In this document: positions 11,641 through 23,246 of the stretch, piece by piece
Layout: every line of letters starts with the position of its first letter
How positions within the stretch are numbered: the stretch's first letter is position 1
Origin: Aegilops tauschii subsp. strangulata
Taxonomy: Eukaryota > Streptophyta > Magnoliopsida > Poales > Poaceae
Reading direction: 5' to 3'
Assembly: GCF_002575655.3 (NCBI RefSeq)
Contig: NC_053037.3
Coordinates: 48,620,242-48,684,241, forward strand
DNA: 64,000 bases
Program-made: the position numbers and the translations under genes
The notes under the pieces: generated by a model
Seen by the model: the letters and a program-made list of their open reading frames with translations, nothing else
The model's database searches: none
Told to the model about the DNA's origin: nothing

Positions 11641-12075
11641 ACACATGCAAGCATTCATTGCCCTGCCCGCTTGCATCTCCTCTCCCCTTTCCCTCTACCT
11701 CGACCCCCTGCCTGCAGCACTAGGGTTCCTCCAGCAAGCCGTCACCATTGGTCCCATCTGGCCTGGTCCTCGATGATGCTCTGTCCAGCTAGGCTACATG
11801 GCCAGCGGGTAGGGGCAAATCTCCCTGGCTACTCCTCCCTCTGGTGCCGCCCCTCAATCTCATGGTCTCCAGCAGCTGCTCCACTGTGGTTCATCCAACG
11901 CACTACTCCGGCAGGCGCTGCACAACTACGGCTGATGCCACACTGCGGAAGAAGGCACCTTATTCCCCCTCCCCACCTCCCAGGCCGTGGCCTTGAGGTG
12001 CTGTTGAAGGATGAGCTCATCCAACAAGGTGAGGATCTCCTCTGATTTTTTGCCAAATTTTCATTTTGATCCACT
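11641..12075 (+). other. GC-rich possible first-exon region upstream of a minisatellite
   Basis: Pyrimidine-rich leader-like DNA (CTCCTCTCCCCTTTCCCTC) is followed by an open frame of 124 codons at 11671-12045. Its residues are Pro-, Ser- and Leu-rich with no domain, and an antisense frame overlaps it. A CCCTGCCTGCAGCACTAGGG stretch resembles plant 5' UTRs. Coding status is doubtful. Confidence 0.25.
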
Positions 12076-12082
12076 ATACGAT

Positions 12083-12530
12083 GAATTGCTATGAGCTGCT
12101 TCTGCTGCTGCTATATGATGCATTGCTATGAGCTGCTCCTGCTGCTGCTATATGATGAATTGCTATGAGCTGCTGCTGCTGCTATCTGATGAATTGCTAT
12201 GAGCTGCTGCTGCTGCTGCTATATGATGAGTTGCTATAAGCTGCTCCTGCTGCTGCTGTATGATGAATTGCCATGAGCTGCTCCTGCTGATGCTATATGA
12301 TTAATTGCTATGAGCTGCTCCTACTGCTGCTATATGATGAATTGCTATGAGCTGCTCCTGCTGCTGCTACATGATGAATTGCTATGAGCTGCTCCTGCTG
12401 TTGCTATATGATGAATTGCTATGAGCTGTTGCTGGTATATGATGAATTGCACACTGCTGCTGTTGTTGCTGTATGATGAGCTGCTATGAGCTGCTGCTGC
12501 TATATGATGCTTTCAGGTGGTGCTGCTATA
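12083..12530. repeat. 37-bp minisatellite rich in CTG, about 12 copies
   Basis: The unit consists of ATTGCTATGAGCTG, then CTCCTGCTGCTGC, then TATATGATGA. It recurs about twelve times with small changes, losing or gaining CTG triplets in some copies. Because 37 is not a multiple of three, the repeats cannot keep one reading frame, so this is unlikely to be a coding repeat. It lies within the interior of CACTA element B. Confidence 0.85.
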
Positions 12531-12969
12531 TGATAATAACCAGCCACTTGGACCATCGAATTTCAATAAATAATTGTTCTTCATTTAAATGTGGGTCATG
12601 CATTTTTCGTTTAAATTAGGCAATGGGATCTCTATGGAAAACATTGACCAAAGTAGATTGTGCCAAGTAGATGGTATCTTTGTATTTGCATTTTGAGCAA
12701 ATAGTGATGGTCTGTTTTCCTATCATATTAATTACTGCACTGGGTTCAATTTGTGATGTTTGCAAGTCAATTTAATTTCATATGGGCAGCAAAATGAAAA
12801 AATATAATGCAATCTAGACTTTTCACTTATCATACCAAAGATAAGCTGAAAACGCAATGAAAAGAACTGGTTGGCTTATTACATGGAGCTTATATTCACA
12901 GGTGCTATTTTCTTAGGATAACTCGTAATAACTGTCCCTAAGAAACTTGGCCAATAGAACTGACATACA
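12531..12969. other. AT-rich noncoding DNA
   Basis: I see no gene, repeat family or structured element in this stretch. Confidence 0.3.
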
Positions 12970-13290
12970 AATAACATGTCACAATGATTGCAATGGAGGA
13001 GTGACGTACCATAGCACACTGTATAGGCTCACCGGTGACTCTCCTTTTTTTGCGATGTTCCATGAAATTGCCACATACATCTTGTACTTTTTCATTGTGT
13101 AACCCAATCTGCAAGTTGGCACGGCTAATTTCAGACATCTCTACATGATAATACATTGCATATCCCTTGCGCATATTTAAACCACCAATTAATGACTGTG
13201 TGCGTAGCATAAACTAGGCATGACTCTGTGTGCTGGACTAGCAGGCACTCTAAGGGAGCCTAATGTAGTGTACTGGAAATCCTACATGCC
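12970..13290 (-). pseudogene. Duplicated, decayed pair of exons of the CACTA-borne gene
   Basis: Minus-strand sequence at about 13290-13220 matches the exon at 10999-10933 (GTACACTA, GTGCC-type pattern and a shared ATGCCTAG after the donor). Sequence at about 13105-13010 matches the exon at 10741-10639 (AATGAAAAAGTACAAGATGT against AATGAAGATAAG...GTACAAGATGT). The first exon copy has an in-frame TAG. This is an old segmental duplication inside the element. Confidence 0.45.
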
Positions 13291-13312
13291 ACCTACGATT
13301 TTGTGTAATGTA

Positions 13313-13467
13313 CTGCCTCTGTTCCTAAATATATGTCTATGTAGAGATTCCAGTATGCACCACATACAGATGTATATAGATGCATTTTCGAGTGTAGATT
13401 CACTCATTTTGCTCCGTATGTAGCCTATATTGGAATCTCTAGAAAGACTTATATTTAGGAACGGAGG
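13313..13467. mobile_element. Stowaway-like MITE
   Basis: The left end CTGCCTCTGTTCCTAAATAT and the right end ATATTTAGGAACGGAGGTAC are near inverted repeats, flanked by TA on both sides (13311-13312, 13468-13469). Length is about 155 bp. It is the same subfamily as the elements at 15473 and 46076. Confidence 0.75.
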
Positions 13468-13899
13468 TACGAGGTAGTATCATGTATGACATCTACATAT
13501 CTAATTTAGCAGCCAGTAGTAGAAATCATTGTCTGCACAGAGGGATTACTGGTCGAAAATCCTAGCAAAGCACGCTGGCAGGCACAGAACAATACAAGAG
13601 AGAGAGACACGCTTACAAGATCATAGCAATGCCTCGGTCCAAGATCTTGGTTGGCGAAGCTGTTAGATCCAGAAGAAACATCGTCCTTGTAGTTTTTGCT
13701 AGCTGCATAACAGGTAAAAGCGACCTGTTAGTATATTTGAAGTACATCGGGCAGGTGATGCTGGACGGGTTTAAAGGTGACAAGTACCTAGGCCGTCGCG
13801 GGTGCTTGGCATCTTGCCAGACGGTGGGAATCGGGTTAGAAACGTCAAGGGCGATGACGCTGCGCTGGCTGTCGGGGTCTAGTAAGGAGATCTAGAACC
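13468..13899. other. Intergenic stretch within CACTA element B
   Basis: An 88-codon ORF at 13629-13895 has no recognisable domain or supporting signals. Nothing else stands out. Confidence 0.25.
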
Positions 13900-14420
13900 A
13901 TCGAGTAGGGTGTTTGTGGAGCGGCTCCGTTAGGGTCGACTACGGTGTGGGTGAAGCGGATCTGTGGCCGTGGACGAGGGCGTAGGTGAAGGTGCTCCGG
14001 TGGTTGGGTTAAGGATGGTGTCGACGATGCAGATCTGCTGCCGTGGACGGGGCGTCAGAAGCTGCTCCGTTAGGTTGGATGAGGGTGCGAGGAAGCGGAT
14101 CTGAGGCCCTGGACTTGTGAGTTGGCAAAGCGGCCCCGGTAGGGTTGAAAATGGTATAGGCGAAGCTACTCCGGTGGGGTTGACGATGTTGTCGGCGAAG
14201 CGGCTCCAGTAGGGTTGAGGAAGGTGTCGGCGAAGAGGATCAGAGGCCGTCGACGGGGGCGTCGGTGCGGCGGCTCCGGGGGGGTGTGCACAAAGCGTCT
14301 CCGGTGGGGAGTATGAATGAGCCGCTGCAGATGCGCTGCGGTTGACGAGAGTACCGGCGAAGCAGATCTGGCGCCGTGGACAAGGCCGGCACTGAATGGG
14401 CTATGGTATAGTGGTGGATG
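13900..14420. repeat. Degenerate GC-rich tandem repeat
   Basis: Phrases such as GGCGAAGCGGCTCC, GGTAGGGTTGA and GGCCGTGGACGAGG recur every 60-100 bp with many changes. It reads as a decayed minisatellite or an exon expanded by repeats. ORFs on both strands are repeat-derived. Confidence 0.5.
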
Positions 14421-15000
14421 AGCAGTCTACTTGTTTCTAGGGGACGTGGGAGGGGTAGATGCGGCCGCAGAAGTAGATCCGGCAAGGTGGACGCCGCTGG
14501 CAGTGAATGGGCTCTGGTACGCCGGTGGATGAGCAGTCTAGGGTTTCGAGAGGGGAGGGGAGAAAGGCCGATGAAGTACGGATGACATGATGTGAGATGC
14601 TCTGGTGTTGTGGAGTTAGTCGTTTTTGCGGGAGGGGGAGAGGAAATGGGGGTGCCATGTAGTGGGGGGAACCGGAAGTTACCAAAGCAGCCCCGACCTA
14701 TTATGTAGATGAGGGCGGTATTGTAACTATTGGTCTCCGTGCACCAAGGACAAAAGGGGAATTTCGCATGCTAAAGACTAAGGTGGCGGAAATTTTAGAA
14801 GGAGGCGGGAGATTTTGCCGCCCGCGGGATCGTTCGTATCCAGTTTCAACTAATTTTGGACCGTGCTAGCGGGAAGGTCACGCGAGACTGTGTACACGGG
14901 GCACGCGTCAGCAGTTAATAACTGGTGTGTCCACCCCAGAAAAAAGACAATAACGCGGGATGATGCGCCGATAACTTGGACGTTCACACGGGCGCGGCCA
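14421..15000 (-). promoter_or_regulatory. Possible promoter and leader of the minus-strand CACTA-borne gene
   Basis: Read on the minus strand, GC-rich DNA with two TCCCGCC/TTCCGCC motifs (about 14795-14830) precedes a pyrimidine-rich stretch and an AAACCCTAG leader motif (about 14545). This is the layout of a plant promoter and 5' UTR. An 82-codon frame at 14685-14437 could be a first exon. No TATA box was fixed. Confidence 0.3.
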
Positions 15001-15470
15001 ATCGTACGGGTGTAGTGGCGCGTTCACAAAAAAGGGATCAAACGCTCAGCCTGCGTATTTCTCGTGTAAATAGATAATTTAGTGCAATTGATTATTTACT
15101 TTAAACATAATGCATTGACGTGTTAGTGTAGAGGCGCACAAAAAGAAGTCCGCTACTTAAAAGTGTTACCTCATATGATTACATAGCCTCCATTTCATAA
15201 ATTGCGTACCCGTTGAATTCATATATGAATATTACATATATTACTTCATAATAGAACCTTAAATCATCCAAGACTAATGATGCATTTGTATGAGTAGTTT
15301 ATCTTGTGAGAGAAAAGGATGAACGAGGGAAGGCCGTATTTGCGAGCGTGGAGAGGGGTGTGGGTAAATTTTTGCAAAATTGCCATAGTTTTCTTCCTAT
15401 CCGTTAGATATAAATCCGGCGGCCTATATTGCAGGATGGCACGCACACCATCATCACCAACTCTGTTTTC
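15001..15470. other. AT-rich intergenic DNA
   Basis: No gene or repeat boundary was identified. Overlapping 60-codon ORFs on both strands at 15264-15504 look like chance. Confidence 0.3.
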
Positions 15471-15472
15471 TA

Positions 15473-15634
15473 CTCCCTCCGTTCCTAAATATTTGTCTTT
15501 TTAGAGATTTCAACAAGTGACTACATATGGAGCAAAATGAGTGAATCTACACTCTAAAATATGTCTACATACACATCCGTATGTGGTAGTCCATTTGAAA
15601 TCTGAAAAAGACAAATATATAGGAATGGATGGAG
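15473..15634. mobile_element. Stowaway MITE
   Basis: Ends CTCCCTCCGTTCCTAAATAT and its diverged inverse (ATATATAGGAATGGATGGAG) are flanked by TA at 15471-15472 and 15635-15636. Length is 162 bp. TA duplication and CTCCCTCC termini are the Stowaway (Tc1/mariner) signature. Confidence 0.88.
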
Positions 15635-15636
15635 TA

Positions 15637-16248
15637 TAAGAGTAGACATGGAGATATATCAGCAGCATGGTCTACAACAAAAATGTGCTGGACTGGTTAG
15701 CGCCGGATGCTCGCAACGCGATGACATGAGTTCGAATTCTGTCTTTAACTTTAGATTTTTATATTATATATTACTTATTTAATATATACTTCTTTCGCTA
15801 CTGTACTGATAGTGGAACCCACAGAGTACTTAGAATACAAGATTAAGGATGGACTTGTTTCTTTTTAACTTTCTGTACGAAGCTGTAGCCACCCTGCAAG
15901 TCACGTGCACACTGTACACGCAATTAAATTTTTATAGAGGGACAATCATACACGCAATAAACTCAAATGGATTGGATGTCACTCTATTATTTCCAACATA
16001 AGAGCATCTCCAACGGCAGCCGGCAAATCTCCTCCTGTTTCCTTCCGCGGAGGACGACATCAAACGCCAGCGGCATACATCTTGACAACTCTAACCAACC
16101 AGATGAAATTCATGCAAACACGGACTGATTTCATATAAGCATGAAGTATTTCGTATAAAAAAGCCGGATCTTCATATAAACATGATGGATTTCATTACAT
16201 TTACATGAACTAAGCGGTGCCAATCCAGCTATCTTGGTATAATTAATA
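15637..16248. other. Intergenic DNA with a tRNA-like patch
   Basis: Mostly AT-rich. At 15690-15745, TGGTTAGCGCCGG followed about 30 bp later by AGTTCGAATTC resembles polymerase III boxes A and B, as in tRNA-derived SINEs, but no tRNA fold or element ends could be established. Confidence 0.3.
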
Positions 16249-16366
16249 CTCCCTCCGTCCGGAAATACTTGTCCTAGAAATGGATGTATCTAGACTTATT
16301 TTAGTTATAGATACATACAATTTATCCATTCTTAGAACAAAAATTTCCCGCCAGCTGGAGAGGGAG
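16249..16366. mobile_element. Short Stowaway MITE of a different subfamily
   Basis: It starts CTCCCTCCGTCCGGAAATAC and ends in a decayed inverse (GGAGAGGGAG), flanked by TA on both sides (16247-16248, 16367-16368). Length is 118 bp. The left half is typical and the right arm is diverged. Confidence 0.75.
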
Positions 16367-16807
16367 TACATAATCTAAATGGCCGCCCGCGGATCCCTTT
16401 GTCTTCCTCATGTCCGGCAGACACCTTGCGGGGCGACGAAGGTCCTCAGAAGAGACGAAGAAGCAAAGAAACCACCTGAATGCGCAGTCGTCGCCTCGGC
16501 GGTGGACTTCATGGGACCAAGTGGCGGCGGCCTCCCGTGTTCTACTTCTCCTCGATGATGGCGGCGGACACGGAGAAGCTGGCCACCGACTCGTCGCTGT
16601 CCACGCACCCGGCTTCTGTCTGTGCCTGCATGGCGCTGCCGCAGGCATGGGAGGCGCGCCCACAGACACGGGAGGCGTGGTACGACGCGGCAGCGACGAC
16701 GCCCGTACCGGTCTGCCCGCCGCCGTGCCGGCATGGAGCAACTCGCCACTCCTCATCGAGCTGAACTGGAGCGGCGAGTTGCTGAACCACGCGCCTGCTT
16801 GGGGAAT
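16367..16807. other. GC-rich gene fragment left of the tandem array
   Basis: High-GC DNA with open frames on both strands (16480-16764 plus, 16819-16322 minus). The plus frame reads FYFSSMMAADTEKLATDS and might be the end of a plant exon, but no domain is certain. It is cut off by the LTR at 16808, and the DNA on the far side of the array (44132 onward) does not obviously continue it. Confidence 0.3.
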
Positions 16808-18293
16808 TGATACGTCCATTTTGCATCATGCTTTTATATCGATATTTATTGCATTATGGGCTGTTATTACACATTATGTCACAATACTTATGCCTATTCT
16901 CTCTTATTTTACAAGGTTTACATAAGGAGGGAGAATGCCGGCAGCTGGAATTCTGGGCTGGAAAAGGAGCAAATATTAGAGACCTATTCTGCACAACTCC
17001 AAATGTCCAGAAACTCCACGAAAGTTATTTTTGGAAATAATAAAAAATACTGAGCAGAAGAAATACCAGAGGGGGCCCACACCCTAGCCACGAGGGTGGG
17101 GGGCGCGCCCCCAGTCTCGTGGGCCCCCTGTTGGCCCTCCGGTGCCCATCTTCTGCTATATGAAGTCTTTCGTCCGAAGAAAAATCATAAGCAAGCTTTC
17201 GGGACAAGACTCCGCTGCCACGAGGCGGAACCTTGGCGGAACCAATCTAGGGCTCCGGCAGAGCTGTTCTGCTGGGGACACTTCCCTCCGGGAGGGGGAA
17301 ATCATCGCCATCGTCATCACCAACGCTCCTCTCATCGGGAGAGGGCAATCTCCATCAACATCTTCACCAGCACCATCTCCTCTCAAACCCTAGTTCATCT
17401 CTTGTATCCAATTCTTGTCTCTAAGTCTGGGATTGGTACCTGTAGGTTGCTAGTAGTGTTGATTACTCCTTGTAGTTGATGCTAGTTGGTTTATTTGGTG
17501 GAAGATCATATGTTAAGATCCTATGTGCATACTAATACTCCTCTGATTATGAACATGAATATGCTTTGTTCCTGATGACATGGGAGAAGTCTTGCTATTA
17601 GTAGTCATGTGAATTTGGTATTCGTTCGATATTTTGATGAGATGTATGTTGTCTCTCCTCTAGTGGTGTTATGTGAACATCGACTACATGACACTTCACC
17701 ATTATTTGGGCCTAGAGGAAGGCATTGGGAAGTAATAAGTAGATGATGGGTTGCTAGAGTGACAGAAGCTTAAACCCTAGTTTATGTGTTGCTTCGTAAG
17801 GGGCTGATTTGGATCGACATGTTTCATGCTATGGTTAGGTTTACCTTAATACTTATTTTTTAGCTGCGGATGCTTGCAATAGGGGTTAATCATAAGTGGG
17901 ATGCTTGTTCAAGTAAGGACAGCACCCAAGCACCGGTCCACCCACATATAAAATTATCAAAGTACCGAACGCGAATCATATGAACGTGATGAAAAATAGC
18001 TTGACGATAATTCCCATGTGTCCTCGGGAGCGCTTTTCTCTATATAAGAGTTTTCCAGGCTTGTCCTTTGCTACAAAAAGGATTGGGCCACCTTGCTGCA
18101 CCTTATTTACTTTTGTTACTTGTTGCTCGTTACAAATTATCCTATCACAAAACTATCTATTACCTATAATTTCAGTGCTTGCAGAGAATACCTTGCTGAA
18201 AACCCCTTATCATTTCCTTCTGCTCCTCGTTGGGTTTGACACTCTTACTTATCGAAAGGACTACGATAGATCCCCTATACTTGTGGGTCATCA
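16808..18293 (+). mobile_element. Athila array LTR 1
   Basis: TGATACGTCCATTTTGCATC opens it and GTGGGTCATCA closes it, at 1486 bp. It is the shortest of the four. It lacks the 19-bp CTACCCCCCTGGGCGCGCC-type unit in the GC block (about 17088-17125) and a segment of about 16 bp near 17570 present in the others. Confidence 0.93.
18041..18050 (+). promoter_or_regulatory. LTR promoter TATA box (unit 1)
   Basis: TATATAAGAG after CTTTTCTC lies about 250 bp before the LTR end and is repeated at the same place in all four LTRs (about 26817, 35119 and 43878). This would place the transcript start near 18075, just ahead of gag-pol. Confidence 0.6.
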
Positions 18294-18304
18294 AGACTCT
18301 TTTC

Positions 18305-18322
18305 TGGCGCCGTTGCAGGGGA
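18305..18322 (+). other. Primer binding site, unit 1 (tRNA-Asp)
   Basis: TGGCGCCGTTGCAGGGGA, 11 bp after the LTR, matches the 3' end of plant tRNA-Asp(GUC) with one mismatch (A for C at position 13). Unit 2 shares the mismatch; unit 3 is perfect. Confidence 0.85.
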
Positions 18323-18399
18323 GTGAAGCGCCTTTGGTAGGTGGAATTTGGTAAGGAAAAATTTATATAGTGTGCTGAAATTGACTGTCAGTTGTTACT

Positions 18400-21300
18400 A
18401 TGTAAAGTAATTCTTTGAGGGGCTTGTTCAGGGTATCTTCACCCCGACCAGTAGAGCAAAGAGTTGCTCCTCAACCTACTGAACCTACTGAAAATGAAAA
18501 TGTCTACTTTGAAATTCCTTCGGGTATGTTAGAAAAACTGCTGGCTAATCCTTTTGAAGGAGACGGAACAATGCATCCTGATGAGCACCTAATATATGTG
18601 GATGAAGTTTGTGGATTATTTAAGCTTGCAGGTATACCTGATGATGTTATTAAGAAGAAGGTCTTCCCTTTATCTTTGAAGGGAGATGCATTGACATGGT
18701 ATAGGCTATGTGATGATATGGGATCATGGAACTACAAACGATTGAAATTGGAATTTCATCAGAAGTTTTATCCTATGCATCTTGTTCATCGTGATCGCAA
18801 TTATATATATAATTTTTGGCCTTGCGAAAGAGAAAGCATCGCTCAAGCTTGGGGGAGGATTAAATCAATGTTATATTCATGCCCCAATTATGAGCTCCCA
18901 AGAGAAATAATTATTCAAAAAATTTATGCTCGGCTTTCTGATAACGATCGCACCATGCTCGATACTTCTTGTGCTGGCTCTTTTATGATGAAGACTATTG
19001 AATTCAAATGGGATTTATTGGAAAGAATTAAACGCAACTCTGAAGATTGGGATCTCGACGAAGCTAAGGAGTCAGGTATGACACCTAAGTTTGATTGTGT
19101 TAAATCTTTTATGGATACCGATGTTTTCTGTAAATTTAGCACTAAATATGGACTTGACTCTGAGATAGTAGCTTCTTTCTGTGAATCCTTTGCTACTCAT
19201 GTTGATCTCCCTAAGGAGAAGTGGTTTAAATATCATCCTCCCATAGAAGTAAAAGTAGCTGCACCTATTAAAGTTGAAGAAAAGACTATCACTTATAATG
19301 ATCCTATTGTTCCTACTGCGTATGTTGAAAAACCACCTTTCCCTGTTAGAATAAAGGATCATGCTAAAGCTTCAACTGTGGTTCGTAAAAGCAATATTAG
19401 AACCTATACACCTCCTGAGCAAGTTAAAGTTGAACCTAATATTGCTATTGTTAAAGATCTCTTGGGTGATAATATTGATGGGCATGTTATTCATTTCTGC
19501 GATGAAACTGCTAGAATTGCTAAACCTTGTGCTAAACATAAACATAGACCTATGGTAGGCATGCCTGTTATTTCTATTAAAATAGGAGATCATTGTTATC
19601 ATGGCTTATGTGATATGGGTGCTAGTGCTAGTGCAATACCTATTGACTTATACAAAGAAATTATGCATGATATTGCACCTACTGAGTTGGAAGATATTGA
19701 TGTCACAATTAAACTTGCCAATAGGGATACTATTTCACCCATGGGAATTGTTAAAGATGTTGAAGTCTTGTGTGGGAAAACTAAATATCCTGCTGATTTT
19801 CTTGTTCTTGGTTCCCCACAAGATAGCTTTTGTCCCATTATATTTGGTAGACCCTTCTTGAACACTGTTAATGCTAAGATAGACTGCGAAAAGGATGTTG
19901 TTACTATTGGTTTGGGTGATATGTCTCAGGAGTTTAATTTCTCTAAATTTCGTAGACAACACCGTGAAGAGGAATTGCCTAGTAAGGATGAAATTATTGG
20001 TCTTGCTTCTATTGCCGTACCTCCTAATGATCCTTTGGAACAATATTTGCTAGACCATGAAAATGATATGTTTATGAATGAAAGAAGGGAAATAGATGAA
20101 GTATTCTTTAAACAGGAACCTATCCTGAAGCACAATTTGTCTGTTGAAATCCTAGGGGATCCTCCTCCACCCAAGGGTGATCCCGTGTTTGAGCTTAAAC
20201 CATTACCTGATACTCTTAAATATGCTTATCCTGATGAGAAAAAGATATATCCTGTTATTATTAGTGCTAACCTTTCAGAGCATGAAGAAGAGAGATTATT
20301 GAAAACTTTGAAGAAGCACCGTGCTGCTATTGGTTATACTCTTGATGATCTTAAGGGCATTAGTCCCACTCTATGTCAACACAAAATAAATTTGGAGAAA
20401 GATGCCAAACCAGTTCGTGATCACCAACGACGGCTGAATCCTAAGATGAAAGAAGTGGTAAGAAAGGAAATACTAAAGCTCCTTGAGGCAGGTATAATTT
20501 ATCCCGTTGCTGATAGTCAGTGGGTAAGTCCTGTCCATTGTGTTCCTAAGAAAGGAGGTATTACTGTCGTTCCTAATGATAAAGATGAATTGATCCCGCA
20601 AAGAATTATTACAGGTTATAGGATGGTAATTGATTTCCGCAAATTGAATAAAGCTACTAAAAAGGATCATTACCCCTTACCTTTTATCGATCAAATGCTA
20701 GAAAGATTATCCAAACATACACATTTTTGCTTTCTAGATGGTTATTCTGGTTTCTCTCAAATACCTGTGTTAGCTGATGATCAATCTAAGACCACTTTCA
20801 CTTGTCCTTTGGGTACTTTTGCTTATAGACGTATGCCTTTTGGTTTATGTAGTGCACCTGCTACCTTTCAAAGATGCATGATGACTATATTCTCTGACTT
20901 TTGTGAAAAGATTTGTGAGGTTTTCTTGGACGATTTCTCCGTCTATGGATCCTCTTTTGATGATTGCTTGAGCAATCTTGATCGAGCTTTGCAGAGATGT
21001 GAAGAAACTAACCTTGTCTTGAATTGGGAGAAGTTCCACTTTATGGTTAATGAAGGTATTGTCTTGGGGCATAAAATTTCTGAAAGAGGTATTGAAGTTG
21101 ATAGAGCCCAGGTCGATGCTATTGAAAAGATGCCATGTCCCAAGGACATCAAAGTTATAAGAAGTTTCCTTGGTCATGCCGGCTTTTATAGGAGGTTCAT
21201 TAAGGGCTTCTCCAAAATTTCTCGACCTCTGACTAATTTGCTACAAAAAGATATACCATTTGTCTTTGATGTTGATTGTGAAGAAGCATTTGAAATACTT

Positions 21301-23139
21301 AAGAAAGCATTGATCTTTGCACCTATTGTTCAGCCACCTGATTGGAATTTACCTTTTGAAATCATGTGTGATGCTAGTGATTATGCTGTAGGTGCTGTTC
21401 TAGGGCAAAGAGTTGATAAGAAATTAAATGTTATTCAATACGCTAGTAAAACTCTAGATAATGCTCAGAGAAATTATGCTACTACTGAAAAGGAATTCTT
21501 AGCAGTTGTATTTGCTTGTGATAAGTTCAGACCTTATATTGTTGATTCTAAAGTAACTATTCACACGGATCATGCTGCTATTAAATATCTTATGGAAAAG
21601 AAAGATGCTAAGCCTAGACTTATTAGATGGGTTCTTCTGCTACAAGAATTTGATTTACATATTGTTGATAGAAAGGGAGCTGAGAACCCCGTAGCAGACA
21701 ACTTGTCTAGGTTAGAAAATGTTCTTGATGACCCACTACCTATTGATGATAGCTTTCCTGATGAACAATTAAATGTCATAAATGCCTCTCGTACTACTCC
21801 ATGGTATGCTGATTATGCTAATTACATCGTTGCTAAATTCATACCACCTAGTTTCACATACCAACAAAAGAAAAAGTTTTTCTATGATTTAAGACATTAC
21901 TTCTGGGATGACCCACATCTTTATAAAGAAGGAGTAGATGGTGCTATTAGACGTTGTGTACCTGAGTATGAACAGGAACATATCCTACGCAAGTGTCACT
22001 CCGAGACTTATGGAGGACACCACGCTGGAGACAGAACTGCACATAAGGTATTGCAATCCGGTTTTTATTGGCCTACTCTCTTCAAGGATGCCCGTAAGTT
22101 TTTTTTATCTTGTGATGAATGTCAAAGAATTGGTAATATTAGTAGACGTCAAGAAATGCCTATGAATTATTTACTTGTAATTGAACCATTTGATGTTTGG
22201 GGCTTTGATTATATGGGACCTTTTCCTACCTCTAATCGATACACACATATTTTAGTTGCTGTTGATTACGTTACTAAGTGGGTAGAAGCTATTCCCACTA
22301 GTAGTGCTGATCATAAAACCTCTATTAAGATTCTTAAAGAAGTTATTTTTCCAAGGTTTGGAGTCCCTAGATATTTAATGACTGATGGTGGTTCACATTT
22401 TATTCATGGTGCTTTCCGTAAAATGCTTGCTAAATATGATGTTAATCATAGAATTGCATCTCCTTATCACCCACAGTCTAGTGGTCAAGTAGAATTGAGT
22501 AATAGAGAACTCAAATTAATTTTGCAAAAGACTGTTAATAGTTCTAGAAAGAATTGGTCCAAGAAACTGGATGAGGCATTATGGGCTTATAGAACTGCAT
22601 ATAAAAATCCTATGGGTATGTCTCCGTATAAAATGGTTTATGGAAAAGCATGTCACTTACCTCTCGAACTAGAACATAAGGCTTATTGGGCTATTAAAGA
22701 GCTCAACTATGATTTCAAATTTGCCGGTGAGAAGAGGTTATTTGACATTAGCTCAGTTGATGAATGGAGAACCCAAGCCTATGAGAATGCCAAATTGTTT
22801 AAAGAAAAGGTTAAAAGATGGCATGACAAACGGATACAAAAGCGTGAGTTTAATGTTGGAGATTATGTATTGCTGTACAACTCTTGTTTAAAATTTTTTG
22901 TAGGAAAACTTCTCTCTAAATGGGAAGGCCCTTACGTTATCGAGGAGGTCTATTGTTCCGGTTCCATAAAAATCAATAACTTCGAAGGCACCAATCCGAA
23001 GGTGGTGAACGGTCAAAGAATTAAACATTATATCTCAGGTAATCCTATAAATGTGGAAACCAATGTTATTGAAACCATAACCCCAGAGGAATACATAAGG
23101 GACACTTTCCGGAATGTTTCAGACTCCGAAAAGGAATAG
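18400..23139 (+). pseudogene. Athila gag-pol, unit 1: long open frame but start codon followed by TAA
   Basis: One frame stays open for about 1574 codons. In order it shows Gag ([15 protein letters not shown] near residue 90), an aspartic protease (CDMGASAS near 400), reverse transcriptase ([15 protein letters not shown] near 740, FLDD at 837-840), RNase H ([13 protein letters not shown] near 985), a zinc-binding H2C2 region (HHAGDRTAH to CDECQRIG) and integrase with Asp1265, Asp1324 and Glu1360 (35-residue spacing), numbering from 18415. The homologous start in units 2 and 3 is ATG GAA; here the ATG at 18400 is followed by TAA at 18403, so normal initiation yields nothing. The next in-frame ATG is about 40 codons in. 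It is the best preserved unit and the only one with the full C-terminus. Confidence 0.93.
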
Positions 23140-23246
23140 GTATGTGGTACGGTAAGTAAACCGACTCCAGAACAGTTCTAATGGAAATTTTTCTCCGTTT
23201 TGGAATATTTAGAAAAATAGAAAAATAAGAGGCAGTCCGGGAAGGA

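Noticed and set aside
12083..12530. Regular repeats that might be a CRISPR array or a coding amino-acid repeat
   Set aside because: The repeats abut with no unique spacers, the unit length is not a multiple of three, and the context is plant transposon DNA.
14650..15020. TGTAGTGG at about 14655 and 15009 as the right end of CACTA element B
   Set aside because: Neither is preceded by the TTTTTT run or the TACACTTCC-type subterminal DNA seen at 4129 and 8161.
15690..15745. Possible tRNA gene or SINE (box A and box B-like text)
   Set aside because: No acceptor or T-arm pairing could be drawn and no element ends were visible, so it is not called as a tRNA.
16322..16925. ORFs of 165-171 codons on both strands before the array
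   Set aside because: Composition-driven. The plus ORF runs into the LTR, which is later in origin, so at most a short gene fragment is present.
18924..22165. Many minus-strand and off-frame ORFs inside the Athila gag-pol regions
   Set aside because: They are shadows of the sense frame and recur in all three units only because the DNA is repeated.
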